32,276 nt of DNA from Desulfobacteraceae bacterium (GTDB lineage: Bacteria; Desulfobacterota; Desulfobacteria; Desulfobacterales; SURF-7). Location: contig JAUXDD010000006.1 in assembly GCA_030618465.1 (NCBI GenBank), positions 1-32,276 of the forward strand. Direction: 5' to 3'. The translations under genes and the position numbers were made by a program. Shown in pieces: positions 24,515 to 32,276 of the stretch. Position 1 is the first letter of the stretch. The number at the start of each line of letters is the position of its first letter. The notes beneath the pieces were generated by a model, which saw only the letters and a program-made list of their open reading frames with translations, was not told the origin of the DNA and made no database searches.

Positions 24515-26785
24515 ATGATGAATAATGAATATAAAGAAAATGATTACATGTGGATAAAAGAATTGATGCAGTATCCCGATACGCTGGCGGGTCATCTTGA
24601 ATTCTTTGAGGATACATCCCAGATAGACGTTCCGGAAGATCCCATTGAAAGAGTGATTTTTCAGAACAGAGCGAAAGAAGCGATTCGAAAGATTGCCCAG
24701 AACAAGGGACACATTCTTATGGTGGGAAGACCGGGAACCGGTAAGTCGATGCTGGCAAACATGTTTAATGATGTGCTTGAAAAATCACTCGGTGATTATA
24801 TTCGGCCTGCTGAATCCATTGTTGCTTATCCGGGGAAAGATAAAAATCATATACGGGTTGCCTATGAAGAACCTGAAAAAATTGATAATTTGATTGTGTG
24901 TCTGAATAAAGAGATAGAGTGTGCCCGCAAGAGTGCTGATGAGTTCAGCCTTTCAGATCAAATATCCTCGGTAAAAAAAGTCAGGAACGGGCTGCTGTGT
25001 GCAAGCTGTGTCAGTGTTCTTGCCGGAATTTTTTTCCCGCCCGCTTTTGTTGCCACCGGACTCACAGGAATGGGGGCTATATTCATGTACCTCCAGGAAA
25101 ACAACCACAAGGTACAGGAAAAAATTCAACGAGAGGCACAGGCCGGCTCCAGGAATGTGGTAAGGCACTTGACCGATATGGTTCCTGAAATTTTATATGA
25201 TCCCAGGAGAGACAAAGATCTGATGTCACGAGTATCAGAACCGGATTCAAGAAACATGAAAGGTGGATTCCGGCATGATCCCTATCAGTCCGGAAACCTG
25301 CATACACCTGCGCATAAAAGGGCATATGTGGGTGCACATGCAAAATCACCCATTATTTATATTGATGAGTTGAAAACACTTGTGAAAGTCGGGTATATGG
25401 CTGATCTCTTGGAGATCATGCAGAATAAGGAGTTCGTGCTTGAAGGTGGAAGAAATGCCGGTAGCGGAGCGGCTGACAGGTCGGAGAACAGTTTAAAAGC
25501 TGAAAATATAATTATCGCATGCTGTAATCATGATACTCTGAATTATTTGCAGGACGAAGGAGATGGGGCGTTCTTGAGCAGAATTGAAGACAAAGGAGAA
25601 ATCATCCAGATGGAGAGCGCTGTTCCTGAAAATACAGAAAATATACGAGCGGTTGCTCAGTATATCAAACAGGAAATAAATAATCTGGGAAAGGAATTTA
25701 AGAGTACCTGGGGAGAAGTCCTGGAAAAGGAAGGATATAAGGGCGTCCGGAAAAGAAGTGAAAAAATTTTTGGAAGAAAACTGCCTGCTGAATATAAATT
25801 AAAGGAAAGAGAATTCTCAAGAAATGCTGTTTCTGAAATTATCAAAGAGCTCAGGTGCAGAAGTGCGGATAGAAAATTAAGCGGTATATTAAGACCGATA
25901 AACGGTATTATTAAAACAGCTGAACTTGAAGCCATTCTTGAGAATTCACTACTGGTTGAGCCCAAACACGTGAGGCGTGCGCTTGATGAACATTTGAGCC
26001 TTGAAGGTGCTCTTTCCAAAGAAATTGTTGAACATAAAAAAGATTTAAAGAAGTATATCAGTTCCATGACAGACTCTATAGGCTATGTGGTCGGACTTGC
26101 TGTTATCAATTCCAAATCAAGCGGCCAGATGTACGGTCAGCCATTGCCGATTCATTGCCAGATAAATGCCGGCGGTGCTGATTCCGTTATTGCACCGGGT
26201 AAAATCGGAGATATTGCCAGGGCGGCCGCTCAAAATGTAAGAGCCTCAATTAAAGGGGTTTTTAAGGAAATCGGTGCTCCCTATGTCGGGTATGAAATGC
26301 ATGTCGAATATATCCAGGCACATGGCGGTGTGGAAGGAGACAGTGCATCCGTAGCAATGGATATTGCACTCATATCCGATTATATTAAGGCCCCTGTTAA
26401 CCAGAAATATGGTGTAACAGGGTCATTAACCGGTGATATTATTCTTGCTGTAGGTGGTGTTACTGAAAAAATCAGATCGATTATGGACCCCGGACTTGGA
26501 ATGGAAGGTGCGTGTATCCCCTGGCAGAATAAATATGATATTGAACCTCTTCTTGTGAATATTGAATCGGAATATATTCAACAACATGATGTTCCGGGAA
26601 TAAGGATTTTCAGAAAAGAGAATCGAGCAAGGCCCTTTGATATTTATTTCTGCAAGACAAAATATAATGTGTACAGAATATTAATGGGGCTGGACAGAGA
26701 TGTGGTTGAAACCAGAATGGCTGAACGAAGCAGAAAGGATCTGGAATTTATTCAGCGTGTCAAAAAACCGATACTTCAGTCATAA
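24515..26785 (+). CDS. Membrane-inserted LonB-type ATP-dependent protease
   Basis: A 756-aa AAA+ serine protease of the archaeal LonB layout. Walker A is GRPGTGKS (71-78). A hydrophobic hairpin at about 157-190 lies between Walker A and Walker B, as in membrane-bound archaeal LonB. RHDPYQSGNLHTPAHKR and the Walker B IIYIDE (D284, E285) follow, then the sensor-1-like IIACCNHDTL and LSRIEDKGE. A charged linker (about 375-470) precedes the protease domain. The Ser-Lys dyad is Ser610 in GVEGDSAS and Lys652 in GGVTEK. The spacing is 42 residues rather than the 43 of E. coli Lon, because one residue is missing in the TGSLTGDIILAVGG stretch. AAAGGG stands 8 nt upstream of the ATG. It would degrade membrane or misfolded proteins at the inner membrane. 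Confidence 0.9.
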   Translation: MMNNEYKENDYMWIKELMQYPDTLAGHLEFFEDTSQIDVPEDPIERVIFQNRAKEAIRKIAQNKGHILMVGRPGTGKSMLANMFNDVLEKSLGDYIRPAESIVAYPGKDKNHIRVAYEEPEKIDNLIVCLNKEIECARKSADEFSLSDQISSVKKVRNGLLCASCVSVLAGIFFPPAFVATGLTGMGAIFMYLQENNHKVQEKIQREAQAGSRNVVRHLTDMVPEILYDPRRDKDLMSRVSEPDSRNMKGGFRHDPYQSGNLHTPAHKRAYVGAHAKSPIIYIDELKTLVKVGYMADLLEIMQNKEFVLEGGRNAGSGAADRSENSLKAENIIIACCNHDTLNYLQDEGDGAFLSRIEDKGEIIQMESAVPENTENIRAVAQYIKQEINNLGKEFKSTWGEVLEKEGYKGVRKRSEKIFGRKLPAEYKLKEREFSRNAVSEIIKELRCRSADRKLSGILRPINGIIKTAELEAILENSLLVEPKHVRRALDEHLSLEGALSKEIVEHKKDLKKYISSMTDSIGYVVGLAVINSKSSGQMYGQPLPIHCQINAGGADSVIAPGKIGDIARAAAQNVRASIKGVFKEIGAPYVGYEMHVEYIQAHGGVEGDSASVAMDIALISDYIKAPVNQKYGVTGSLTGDIILAVGGVTEKIRSIMDPGLGMEGACIPWQNKYDIEPLLVNIESEYIQQHDVPGIRIFRKENRARPFDIYFCKTKYNVYRILMGLDRDVVETRMAERSRKDLEFIQRVKKPILQS

Positions 26786-26833
26786 TTTAGAAAATGTGCT
26801 TAAGAAATTCAGGGTATTTTTTTGTCCTGCTCC

Positions 26834-29107
26834 TTAATCAATTTTTTGTCTGTAGGTACATTTTTTTGTCAGGCAGGACAGGAACGTCCCCATTTTTTTT
26901 GTCGATTTTTCAACTAAAAAAGCAGCTCCGCATTCAGGACATTCCTGCGGAACGGGTTTGTCCCATGTGGCAAATGTACAGTCTGGAAAACTGTTGCATC
27001 CATAGAATAATTTCCCCCGTTTTGACGTTCGTTCAACAATATCGCCGTCACAGTTTTTTTCAGGACACTGAACCCCTATGGATTTGCCGTTACCATTTGC
27101 ATTGATGGACTGTGTGTTTTTACATTCCGGATATCCGCTGCAGGCAAGAAATTCGCCGTATCGTCCCTGTTTGACCACCATGGGTTTGCCGCATTTGTTA
27201 CAGGTTTCACCTTCCGCCAGCTCGTAATTGATTTCAACAGGGTGGATTATTCCTTTTTCATCTCGTGTGTAGTTCCTGGAATATGTACACTCCGGGTATC
27301 CGTTGCAGGCAATAAAAGGACCGTTTCGGCCAATTTTTATATGTAACTGGTTTTTACATTCAGGACATTTTAATCCGGTTGAGATTCCTACGCCCTTGAT
27401 ATTCAACATTCCTTCTTTGGCAGACTCCAGTTTTTTTTCGAATTTCTCGTAGAATTTGCTTAACAGCATTAAATATTTTAATTCAGCAGATTCAATACGG
27501 TCCAGATCATTTTCAAGCCTGGCGGTGAATTCCACATCCAGTATATCAGGGAAATTTTTCACAAGCAGATCATTGACGATAAATCCGAGTTCACTTGGTC
27601 TGAACTGCTTGTTCACAAAGTCAACATAACCTTTACTTCTGATTGTAGAAAGAATGTTTGCATAGGTGCTGGGTCTGCCGATTCCGTTTTCTTCAAGCTC
27701 TTTAACCAGCGATGCTTCTGTAAATCGAGGCGGAGGCGCAGTAAAATGCTGTTTGGGATCAAGTTTAATAAGGGTAAGCGTCATTCCTTCGGAAAGATCA
27801 GGGAGCGGCTGTTTTTTCTTTTCGCTTTCCAGAGTGTCGTCAACCGACATGTACAGTTTCATGAAACCGGGGAATTTCACTGTTGATCCTGTGACACTGA
27901 ACGTATACGTGCCGGCCTGGATTGATATTGAATTCTGGTCAATCAGGGCCTGGGTCATCTGGGATGCAACAAAGCGTTTCCATATCAACGTATATAATGA
28001 GAGTTGTTCCTTTGAAAGAAATTTTGATACCTTTTCCGGTGAATGATAAACAGAGGTGGGGCGTATGGCCTCATGGGCATCCTGGGCCTTGTTTTTGTTT
28101 TTGAAAAACCGCGGTTTGTCCAGGGTGAAGTTGTCGCCAAAGTTTTCCTTAATATACGACATGGCTTCTGCGGCTGCTTCCTGTGCAATTCGTGTTGAAT
28201 CCGTACGCATATACGTAATAAGCCCCACAGGCTCTCCCGGCCCGAGATCAATACCTTCGTAAAGCTGCTGGGCAACGCTCATGGTTTTTTTTGCCGTAAA
28301 TCTCAGTTTTCGAATGGCCTCCTGCTGCAGTTTGCTTGTGATAAACGGTGGTAAAGGGTTCCGCTTTATTGTTTTTTTAGAAATTTTGTCCACATTAAAT
28401 GGAACATTAGAAAGGTCTTTTAAAATTTCAGAAGAACTTTTTTCATCAGGAATTTTTATTTTTTTTCCGTCATTTTTAACAAGTTTTGCTTCAAATTCAG
28501 GGGGTGTCTGTCCTTTTAGATTCGCTGTTATTGACCAGTATTCTTCGGGTTCAAACGCCTGGATAGCCCTTTCTCTTTCGCAGATAATCCGGACGGCAAC
28601 AGATTGAACACGGCCGGCACTTAAGCCCCCCTGCACTTTGCGCCACAACAGGGGCGAAATCTGGTAGCCCACAAGTCTGTCAAGTATCCTTCGGGCCTGC
28701 TGGGCATCATATTTATCCTGATCAAGATTAAAAGGTGATTTCAGTGCTTCTTTAATCGCTTTTGAAGTCAGCTCGTGGAATAGAATCCTGTGAAACTGCC
28801 GTCCTTTTTTCTTTAAAATTTCTGCGGTATGAAATGCAATGGCTTCGCCTTCCCGGTCCGGGTCAGGTGCCAGGTATATATCTGAAGCATTACTTGCTGC
28901 TGCTTTCAGGGATTTGATGATTTTCTGCTTGCCCTTGATGCTCGTATACTTTGGCTTAAATCCATTTTCAATATCAATTCCGAATTCATTGGGTGGGAGA
29001 TCTTTAATATGTCCTGATGTGGCAGTTACATTAAACTCATTGTTAATGTATTTTTTAATCGTTCTGACTTTTGTCGGTGATTCTACAATAATTAACGGTT
29101 TACTCAC
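26834..29107 (-). CDS. topA: DNA topoisomerase I
   Basis: A 757-aa type IA topoisomerase that relaxes negative supercoils. The Toprim domain has Glu9 (VESPTK) and the acidic triad in D82-P-D84-R-E86. The active-site Tyr is Tyr299 in GLITYMRTDS. Four C-terminal zinc ribbons begin near 581, 636, 681 and 723, each with paired C-x2-4-C knuckles; E. coli TopA has three four-Cys fingers. The start is a GTG at 29107, preceded by AGGAAAG, and it overlaps the dprA TGA by 4 nt (GTGA). The gene is convergent with lonB across 48 nt that hold no convincing terminator. Confidence 0.97.
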   Translation of the reverse strand: MSKPLIIVESPTKVRTIKKYINNEFNVTATSGHIKDLPPNEFGIDIENGFKPKYTSIKGKQKIIKSLKAAASNASDIYLAPDPDREGEAIAFHTAEILKKKGRQFHRILFHELTSKAIKEALKSPFNLDQDKYDAQQARRILDRLVGYQISPLLWRKVQGGLSAGRVQSVAVRIICERERAIQAFEPEEYWSITANLKGQTPPEFEAKLVKNDGKKIKIPDEKSSSEILKDLSNVPFNVDKISKKTIKRNPLPPFITSKLQQEAIRKLRFTAKKTMSVAQQLYEGIDLGPGEPVGLITYMRTDSTRIAQEAAAEAMSYIKENFGDNFTLDKPRFFKNKNKAQDAHEAIRPTSVYHSPEKVSKFLSKEQLSLYTLIWKRFVASQMTQALIDQNSISIQAGTYTFSVTGSTVKFPGFMKLYMSVDDTLESEKKKQPLPDLSEGMTLTLIKLDPKQHFTAPPPRFTEASLVKELEENGIGRPSTYANILSTIRSKGYVDFVNKQFRPSELGFIVNDLLVKNFPDILDVEFTARLENDLDRIESAELKYLMLLSKFYEKFEKKLESAKEGMLNIKGVGISTGLKCPECKNQLHIKIGRNGPFIACNGYPECTYSRNYTRDEKGIIHPVEINYELAEGETCNKCGKPMVVKQGRYGEFLACSGYPECKNTQSINANGNGKSIGVQCPEKNCDGDIVERTSKRGKLFYGCNSFPDCTFATWDKPVPQECPECGAAFLVEKSTKKMGTFLSCLTKKCTYRQKID

Positions 29108-30225
29108 TTTCTTTCCTCACTTATCGAAAAAAATTTTCCAGGTAACTGATCAATTGCACCTTTCAGTTCAAGTTTGAGAAGGATGCCTGACAATTTTCCG
29201 GGTTCCATTGTAATTTTTCTTATGATATCATCTATATGAACCGGATACGGTTCAAGTGCATTATATACTGTCAACTCTTCCGAACAAAGCAAAAGGACTA
29301 CATCATCAGACAGGTTCTGAGCGGTCTTGTTTTGAACCGTGCAGGATTCCTGATTCCTGACCGGAGGAAGTTCTTCAATAATATCCTGTACATTTTCCAC
29401 AAGCTTTGCTCCCTGTTTGAGCAGGCTGTGTGTACCTGTGCTTTTAAACGACTGGATACTGCCGGGTATGGCAAAAACTTCACGTCCCTGTTCTGCGGCA
29501 AGTTTTGCGGTAATTAATGAACCGCTTTTCTTTGTCGCTTCAACAACAAGAGTCCCATATGACATGCCCGAAATAATTCTGTTACGTATCGGAAAATGAT
29601 GGGCTTCCGGTTCTGCCATTACATGAAATTCTGAAATAACAGCCCCGTTTTCAGTAATTCTATGAAAAAGGTTCCTGTTTTCAGGGGGATAAACATTTCC
29701 TAAACCGCTTCCAAGCACAGCGATTGTCTTCCCATTTCCCTGCAAGGCACCCTGATGTGCAGCCGTATCAATCCCTCTGGCCATCCCGCTGACAACCGTA
29801 TGGTTTAATGCTGCAAGGTCCCGGCATAACCGCTTTGTTGTGGATATACCATAACCCGTTGCGTTTCTCGATCCAACAACAGAAATCGTATGACTGCATT
29901 TATCGAGATTGCCTGAAACATACAAAAACGGCGGCGGATCAACAAGTTGAAGCAATAGTTCAGGGTAGTCCGGTTCTGCCATGGTGACAATCTTTATTTT
30001 TTCTTTTTGTATCAGGTCAATATCTTTTTTTACCGTGTCCGTCATTTTGTGTTTTTTGATAGTTGTAGCAAGATGATGTGAAATGCCGTCAACACGGATA
30101 AGATCTTCGAAAGATGCGGATAACACACACTCCGGGCTTTTAAACAGGTCATAAAGCCGTTTAAAAAGATGATTCCCAATACCGGGTATACTTTTTAAGA
30201 TAAACCATGATAGAATATTTTCCAT
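29104..30225 (-). CDS. dprA: DNA-processing protein DprA (Smf)
   Basis: A 373-aa protein that binds incoming single-stranded DNA and loads RecA in transformable bacteria; it is also widespread in species not known to be competent. An N-terminal helix-hairpin-helix region (about 10-60) precedes the Rossmann-like DprA core with GSR (118-120), GMARGID (147-153) and FPIRNRIISG (211-220). A winged-helix-like C-terminal domain lies at about 310-365. The start at 30225 has a weak ribosome site, 41 nt after ybgF. It is translationally coupled to topA by a 4-nt overlap. Confidence 0.95.
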   Translation of the reverse strand: MENILSWFILKSIPGIGNHLFKRLYDLFKSPECVLSASFEDLIRVDGISHHLATTIKKHKMTDTVKKDIDLIQKEKIKIVTMAEPDYPELLLQLVDPPPFLYVSGNLDKCSHTISVVGSRNATGYGISTTKRLCRDLAALNHTVVSGMARGIDTAAHQGALQGNGKTIAVLGSGLGNVYPPENRNLFHRITENGAVISEFHVMAEPEAHHFPIRNRIISGMSYGTLVVEATKKSGSLITAKLAAEQGREVFAIPGSIQSFKSTGTHSLLKQGAKLVENVQDIIEELPPVRNQESCTVQNKTAQNLSDDVVLLLCSEELTVYNALEPYPVHIDDIIRKITMEPGKLSGILLKLELKGAIDQLPGKFFSISEERK

Positions 30226-30266
30226 AAAGCAGTACTGTGAAATTTATTTGATACCAGCTTGGCCGG

Positions 30267-31043
30267 TTACCGGTTGATACGTTTCAGCGTTGCTTCCGCT
30301 TTATTTCCGGCCGGACTGAAAGGGTAGTTTGTTACAACTTTCTTTAGAAATAATTGAGCATTTTCTTTGTCATCAATGGCCAGATACGAATATCCTGTTT
30401 TTAACAATGCATCCGGGACCTTACTTCCTTCCGGGTATTTTCCCAAAACATCTTTAAAGGCGAGTATGGCGTCTGAATATTTTTTCTGGGCGTACAGGCA
30501 TTCTCCAACCCAGTATAGGGCGTTGTCTGCAAGATCATGATCCGGGTAATTTTTCACAACAGAATTAAATAGTGAGATGCCTTTGGCATAATTTTTATCT
30601 TTATAAGATGCAAGTGCCTTTTTGTATATTATGTCAGGTGATTCCTGTGCAGATGGAATTTTTAATACCGAATTAGTATGAGAATTTTCAGCAGCATAAA
30701 CAGAACCCTGTTGTTCGGCTTTTTTTGATTTAATTCCTCTGGCATTTACCAATTCTTTTTCAATATTGTTTAGACTTCTTTCATGATTATCAACCATAAA
30801 CTGGATTACAGAAACCCTGTGATAAATATCGTCAATCTTTTGGCCTGACTCCATAATTTGTTTTTCGAGCTTTGCGAGGTCTGGATCTTTTTGTTGCTGC
30901 ATTGTAGAACAGGCCGATAAAAATATAAATAGTATGATCATGGCACCCGACATTATATTAGATGCTTTGGTCTTGAATCGAGGATATGTTATAAACAATT
31001 TTTTAATTAACTCCCTCCCTGGTATGTGATGTGAAAGAATCAT
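30267..31043 (-). CDS. ybgF: YbgF/CpoB-like TPR lipoprotein
   Basis: A periplasmic coordinator of the Tol-Pal and peptidoglycan machinery type. The product has a lipobox, LSAC, after the hydrophobic IILFIF stretch. A coiled-coil-like segment follows (KLEKQIMESGQKIDDIYHRV in part), then a C-terminal TPR region (about 140-258) with three repeats (KALASYKDKNYAKGI, ALYWVGECLYAQKKYSDAI and LLKTGYSYLAIDDKENA). I place the start at the ATG at 31043, which overlaps the secF stop as ATGA. That gives a 258-aa precursor with an unusually long n-region. A strong Shine-Dalgarno points instead to an internal AUU at 31007 (246 aa). No tolB or pal lies nearby. Confidence 0.85.
   Translation of the reverse strand: MILSHHIPGRELIKKLFITYPRFKTKASNIMSGAMIILFIFLSACSTMQQQKDPDLAKLEKQIMESGQKIDDIYHRVSVIQFMVDNHERSLNNIEKELVNARGIKSKKAEQQGSVYAAENSHTNSVLKIPSAQESPDIIYKKALASYKDKNYAKGISLFNSVVKNYPDHDLADNALYWVGECLYAQKKYSDAILAFKDVLGKYPEGSKVPDALLKTGYSYLAIDDKENAQLFLKKVVTNYPFSPAGNKAEATLKRINR
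31011..31019 (-). promoter_or_regulatory. Strong Shine-Dalgarno before an in-frame AUU in ybgF
   Basis: GGGAGGGAG (31019-31011 on the minus strand) is followed by TTA, then ATT-AAA-AAA-TTG starting at 31007. It would read (M)KKLFI, a typical lipoprotein start, if AUU initiates. The nearest in-frame ATG codons, at 31043 and 31058, have no Shine-Dalgarno. AUU initiation is known for infC and is rare. Confidence 0.5.
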
Positions 31044-32071
31044 CCGCGTTTCGGCCATGCAAGAAGTATAGGGCTGGCAACAAATATGGAAGAATAGGTT
31101 CCAACTATAACGCCAACGATCATTGCAAAAGCAAAATCATGGATGATGCCGCCGCCAAGAACAAAAAGTGCAATAACCACAACAAGGGTTGTTAGGGATG
31201 TCATAATTGTGCGATTCAATGTTTCGTTGATACTTTTATTGATTATATAGTCAAGCGGTTTTTTATGCAGCTTTTTTATGTTTTCCCGGATTCTGTCAAA
31301 AACAATAATGGTATCATTTAATGAGTAGCCGATGATGGTAAGAAGGGCCGCAATTATCGGCAGGGTGAACTCTTTATCAAAGAGGGAGAAAAGACCGATA
31401 GTTATTGTCACATCATGAATCAGCGCAACAATTGCACCCATGGCATATTTAAGCTCTAAAAACCAGCAAAGCACAAGTGAGACAATGAGAGCGGCAAGTA
31501 TCAATATGGGAATGCTCACATCAAAAATTGAAAGAAAATAGACTGCGCCGATGAGGGCAACCGCCATCACTCCGCTGAGTACCCATTTTAATTCAAAGCG
31601 TCCGGAAATATACGTTGTGATGAAAAGAAGGGCAAAAAACATGGCAAACAGGGCCTTTTCCCGTAAATCCTTACCCACTTGCGGTCCAACCATCTCGATT
31701 CTGCGTATTTCAACCATTTGTCGTGTACTGGCTTTCAGAGAGTCGGCAACTTTGTCGGAAAATCCATCTGCTGTCATGGTGGATTGGGTTGTATGAATAA
31801 GGTATTCGTTATCTGTTTCTTCACCAAATTGCTGAACGGAAGATTTTTCAAGGCCAATGGTATTCAAACCGGATTTAATATCATTAATGGTTACTTTTGA
31901 ATTGAATTTTACCTGGATGAGTGTTCCACCGGCAAAATCGATGCCGTATTTGGGCCCGTTCTTTACTGTTAATGAGCCTATGCTCACAATAATCATTGCA
32001 ACAGATATAAAAAAGGCAATTTTTATTTTACCGGTAAAATTGATGTTTACATTGTGACGAATAAACTGCAT
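31040..32071 (-). CDS. secF: Protein translocase subunit SecF
   Basis: A 343-aa inner-membrane protein. With SecD it uses the proton-motive force to help pull secreted proteins through SecYEG. The first helix (about 16-36) precedes GPKYGIDFAGGTL and a periplasmic domain. Five further helices follow, with the conserved YSLNDTIIVFDRIREN loop and LNRTIMTSLTTL. AAAGGA 8 nt before the ATG supports the start. It follows secD by 16 nt, and its stop overlaps the ybgF ATG. Confidence 0.97.
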   Translation of the reverse strand: MQFIRHNVNINFTGKIKIAFFISVAMIIVSIGSLTVKNGPKYGIDFAGGTLIQVKFNSKVTINDIKSGLNTIGLEKSSVQQFGEETDNEYLIHTTQSTMTADGFSDKVADSLKASTRQMVEIRRIEMVGPQVGKDLREKALFAMFFALLFITTYISGRFELKWVLSGVMAVALIGAVYFLSIFDVSIPILILAALIVSLVLCWFLELKYAMGAIVALIHDVTITIGLFSLFDKEFTLPIIAALLTIIGYSLNDTIIVFDRIRENIKKLHKKPLDYIINKSINETLNRTIMTSLTTLVVVIALFVLGGGIIHDFAFAMIVGVIVGTYSSIFVASPILLAWPKRG

Positions 32072-32087
32072 GAATGATATCCTTTAT

Positions 32088-32276
32088 CTATATGCTTAGT
32101 GTTTTAATTTTTCTGCTAACCGTTAAATAATCAAACAACAGCCGTGAAAGAATAAGTGCTGTAAAAAGACTGGATACAATTCCCAGACTCAGGGTTACGG
32201 CAAATCCTTTGACCGGACCGGTTCCAAACTGAAACAATACAATAGCTGCGATTAATGTTGTGACATTGGCGTCCAG
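32088..32276 (-). CDS. secD: Protein translocase subunit SecD, C-terminal end (cut by window edge)
   Basis: The last 62 residues of SecD, open to the window edge. The frame reads [18 protein letters not shown], then [21 protein letters not shown] and a final helix ending at TAG (32090-32088). This is the conserved SecD C-terminal transmembrane block, so the rest of the gene lies beyond 32276. It is paired with secF in the usual order. Confidence 0.95.
   Translation of the reverse strand: MDANVTTLIAAIVLFQFGTGPVKGFAVTLSLGIVSSLFTALILSRLLFDYLTVSRKIKTLSI

Noticed and set aside
26865-26910. Short GGAC/GTCC hairpin with a T run as a lonB terminator
   Set aside because: The stem is 4 bp and lies inside the topA coding sequence; the T run encodes Lys codons of TopA on the other strand.

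Overview
The window looks like chromosomal sequence from a Gram-negative, AT-leaning deltaproteobacterium, most plausibly Desulfobacterales/Desulfobacteraceae. This is inferred from the sequence alone: a hybrid CheA with a fused receiver, an archaeal-type LonB with a membrane insertion, a short ArgA-like GNAT, a large PilZ protein, and the order secD-secF-ybgF-dprA-topA. No rRNA, tRNA, insertion sequence, prophage or CRISPR array was seen. Nearly all genes look intact. Only secD is cut by the window edge.

Layout. (1) 1-6148, plus strand: a near-consensus sigma70 promoter, then cheA (kinase-receiver hybrid), cheW, cheB and cheR. No receptor, CheY or CheZ lies in the window. (2) 6184-6435, minus: a small His-rich protein of the DUF8180 type, divergent from (3) 6549-9005, plus: a class A penicillin-binding protein, then an ArgA-like acetyltransferase. 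(4) 9017-10078, minus: an unrecognised 353-aa protein with a TTG start. (5) 17382 down to 10243, minus: a tightly packed run made of an otherwise easily missed 51-aa membrane protein, an AI-2E-family permease, gyrA, gpsA, radC, a 99-aa four-cysteine protein and pgk. Several of these genes overlap, and the promoter upstream is good. (6) 17628-18407, plus: an NRDE/TANGO2-family protein whose 3' end overlaps (7) a minus-strand ABC-2 exporter (ATPase plus permease, 20339-18388). (8) 22776-20413, minus: a 787-aa PilZ protein with a C-terminal region that may be acyltransferase-like. (9) 22810-23315: about 500 bp of noncoding DNA with an 18-bp perfect palindrome and repeated words. (10) 23316-26785, plus: an unrecognised 397-aa protein followed 5 nt later by a membrane-inserted LonB protease. 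(11) 32276 down to 26834, minus: secD (partial), secF, ybgF, dprA and topA, coupled by short overlaps.

The most interesting places are: the unknown protein plus LonB pair and the repeat-bearing region upstream of it; the 99-aa protein between radC and pgk, whose cysteine spacing (C-x21-C-x2-C-x5-C) resembles WhiB iron-sulfur proteins; the small membrane protein and spaced dyad upstream of the gyrA run; and ybgF, where a strong Shine-Dalgarno precedes an in-frame AUU-AAA-AAA-UUG. All family calls come from reading motifs by eye, and no database search was run.
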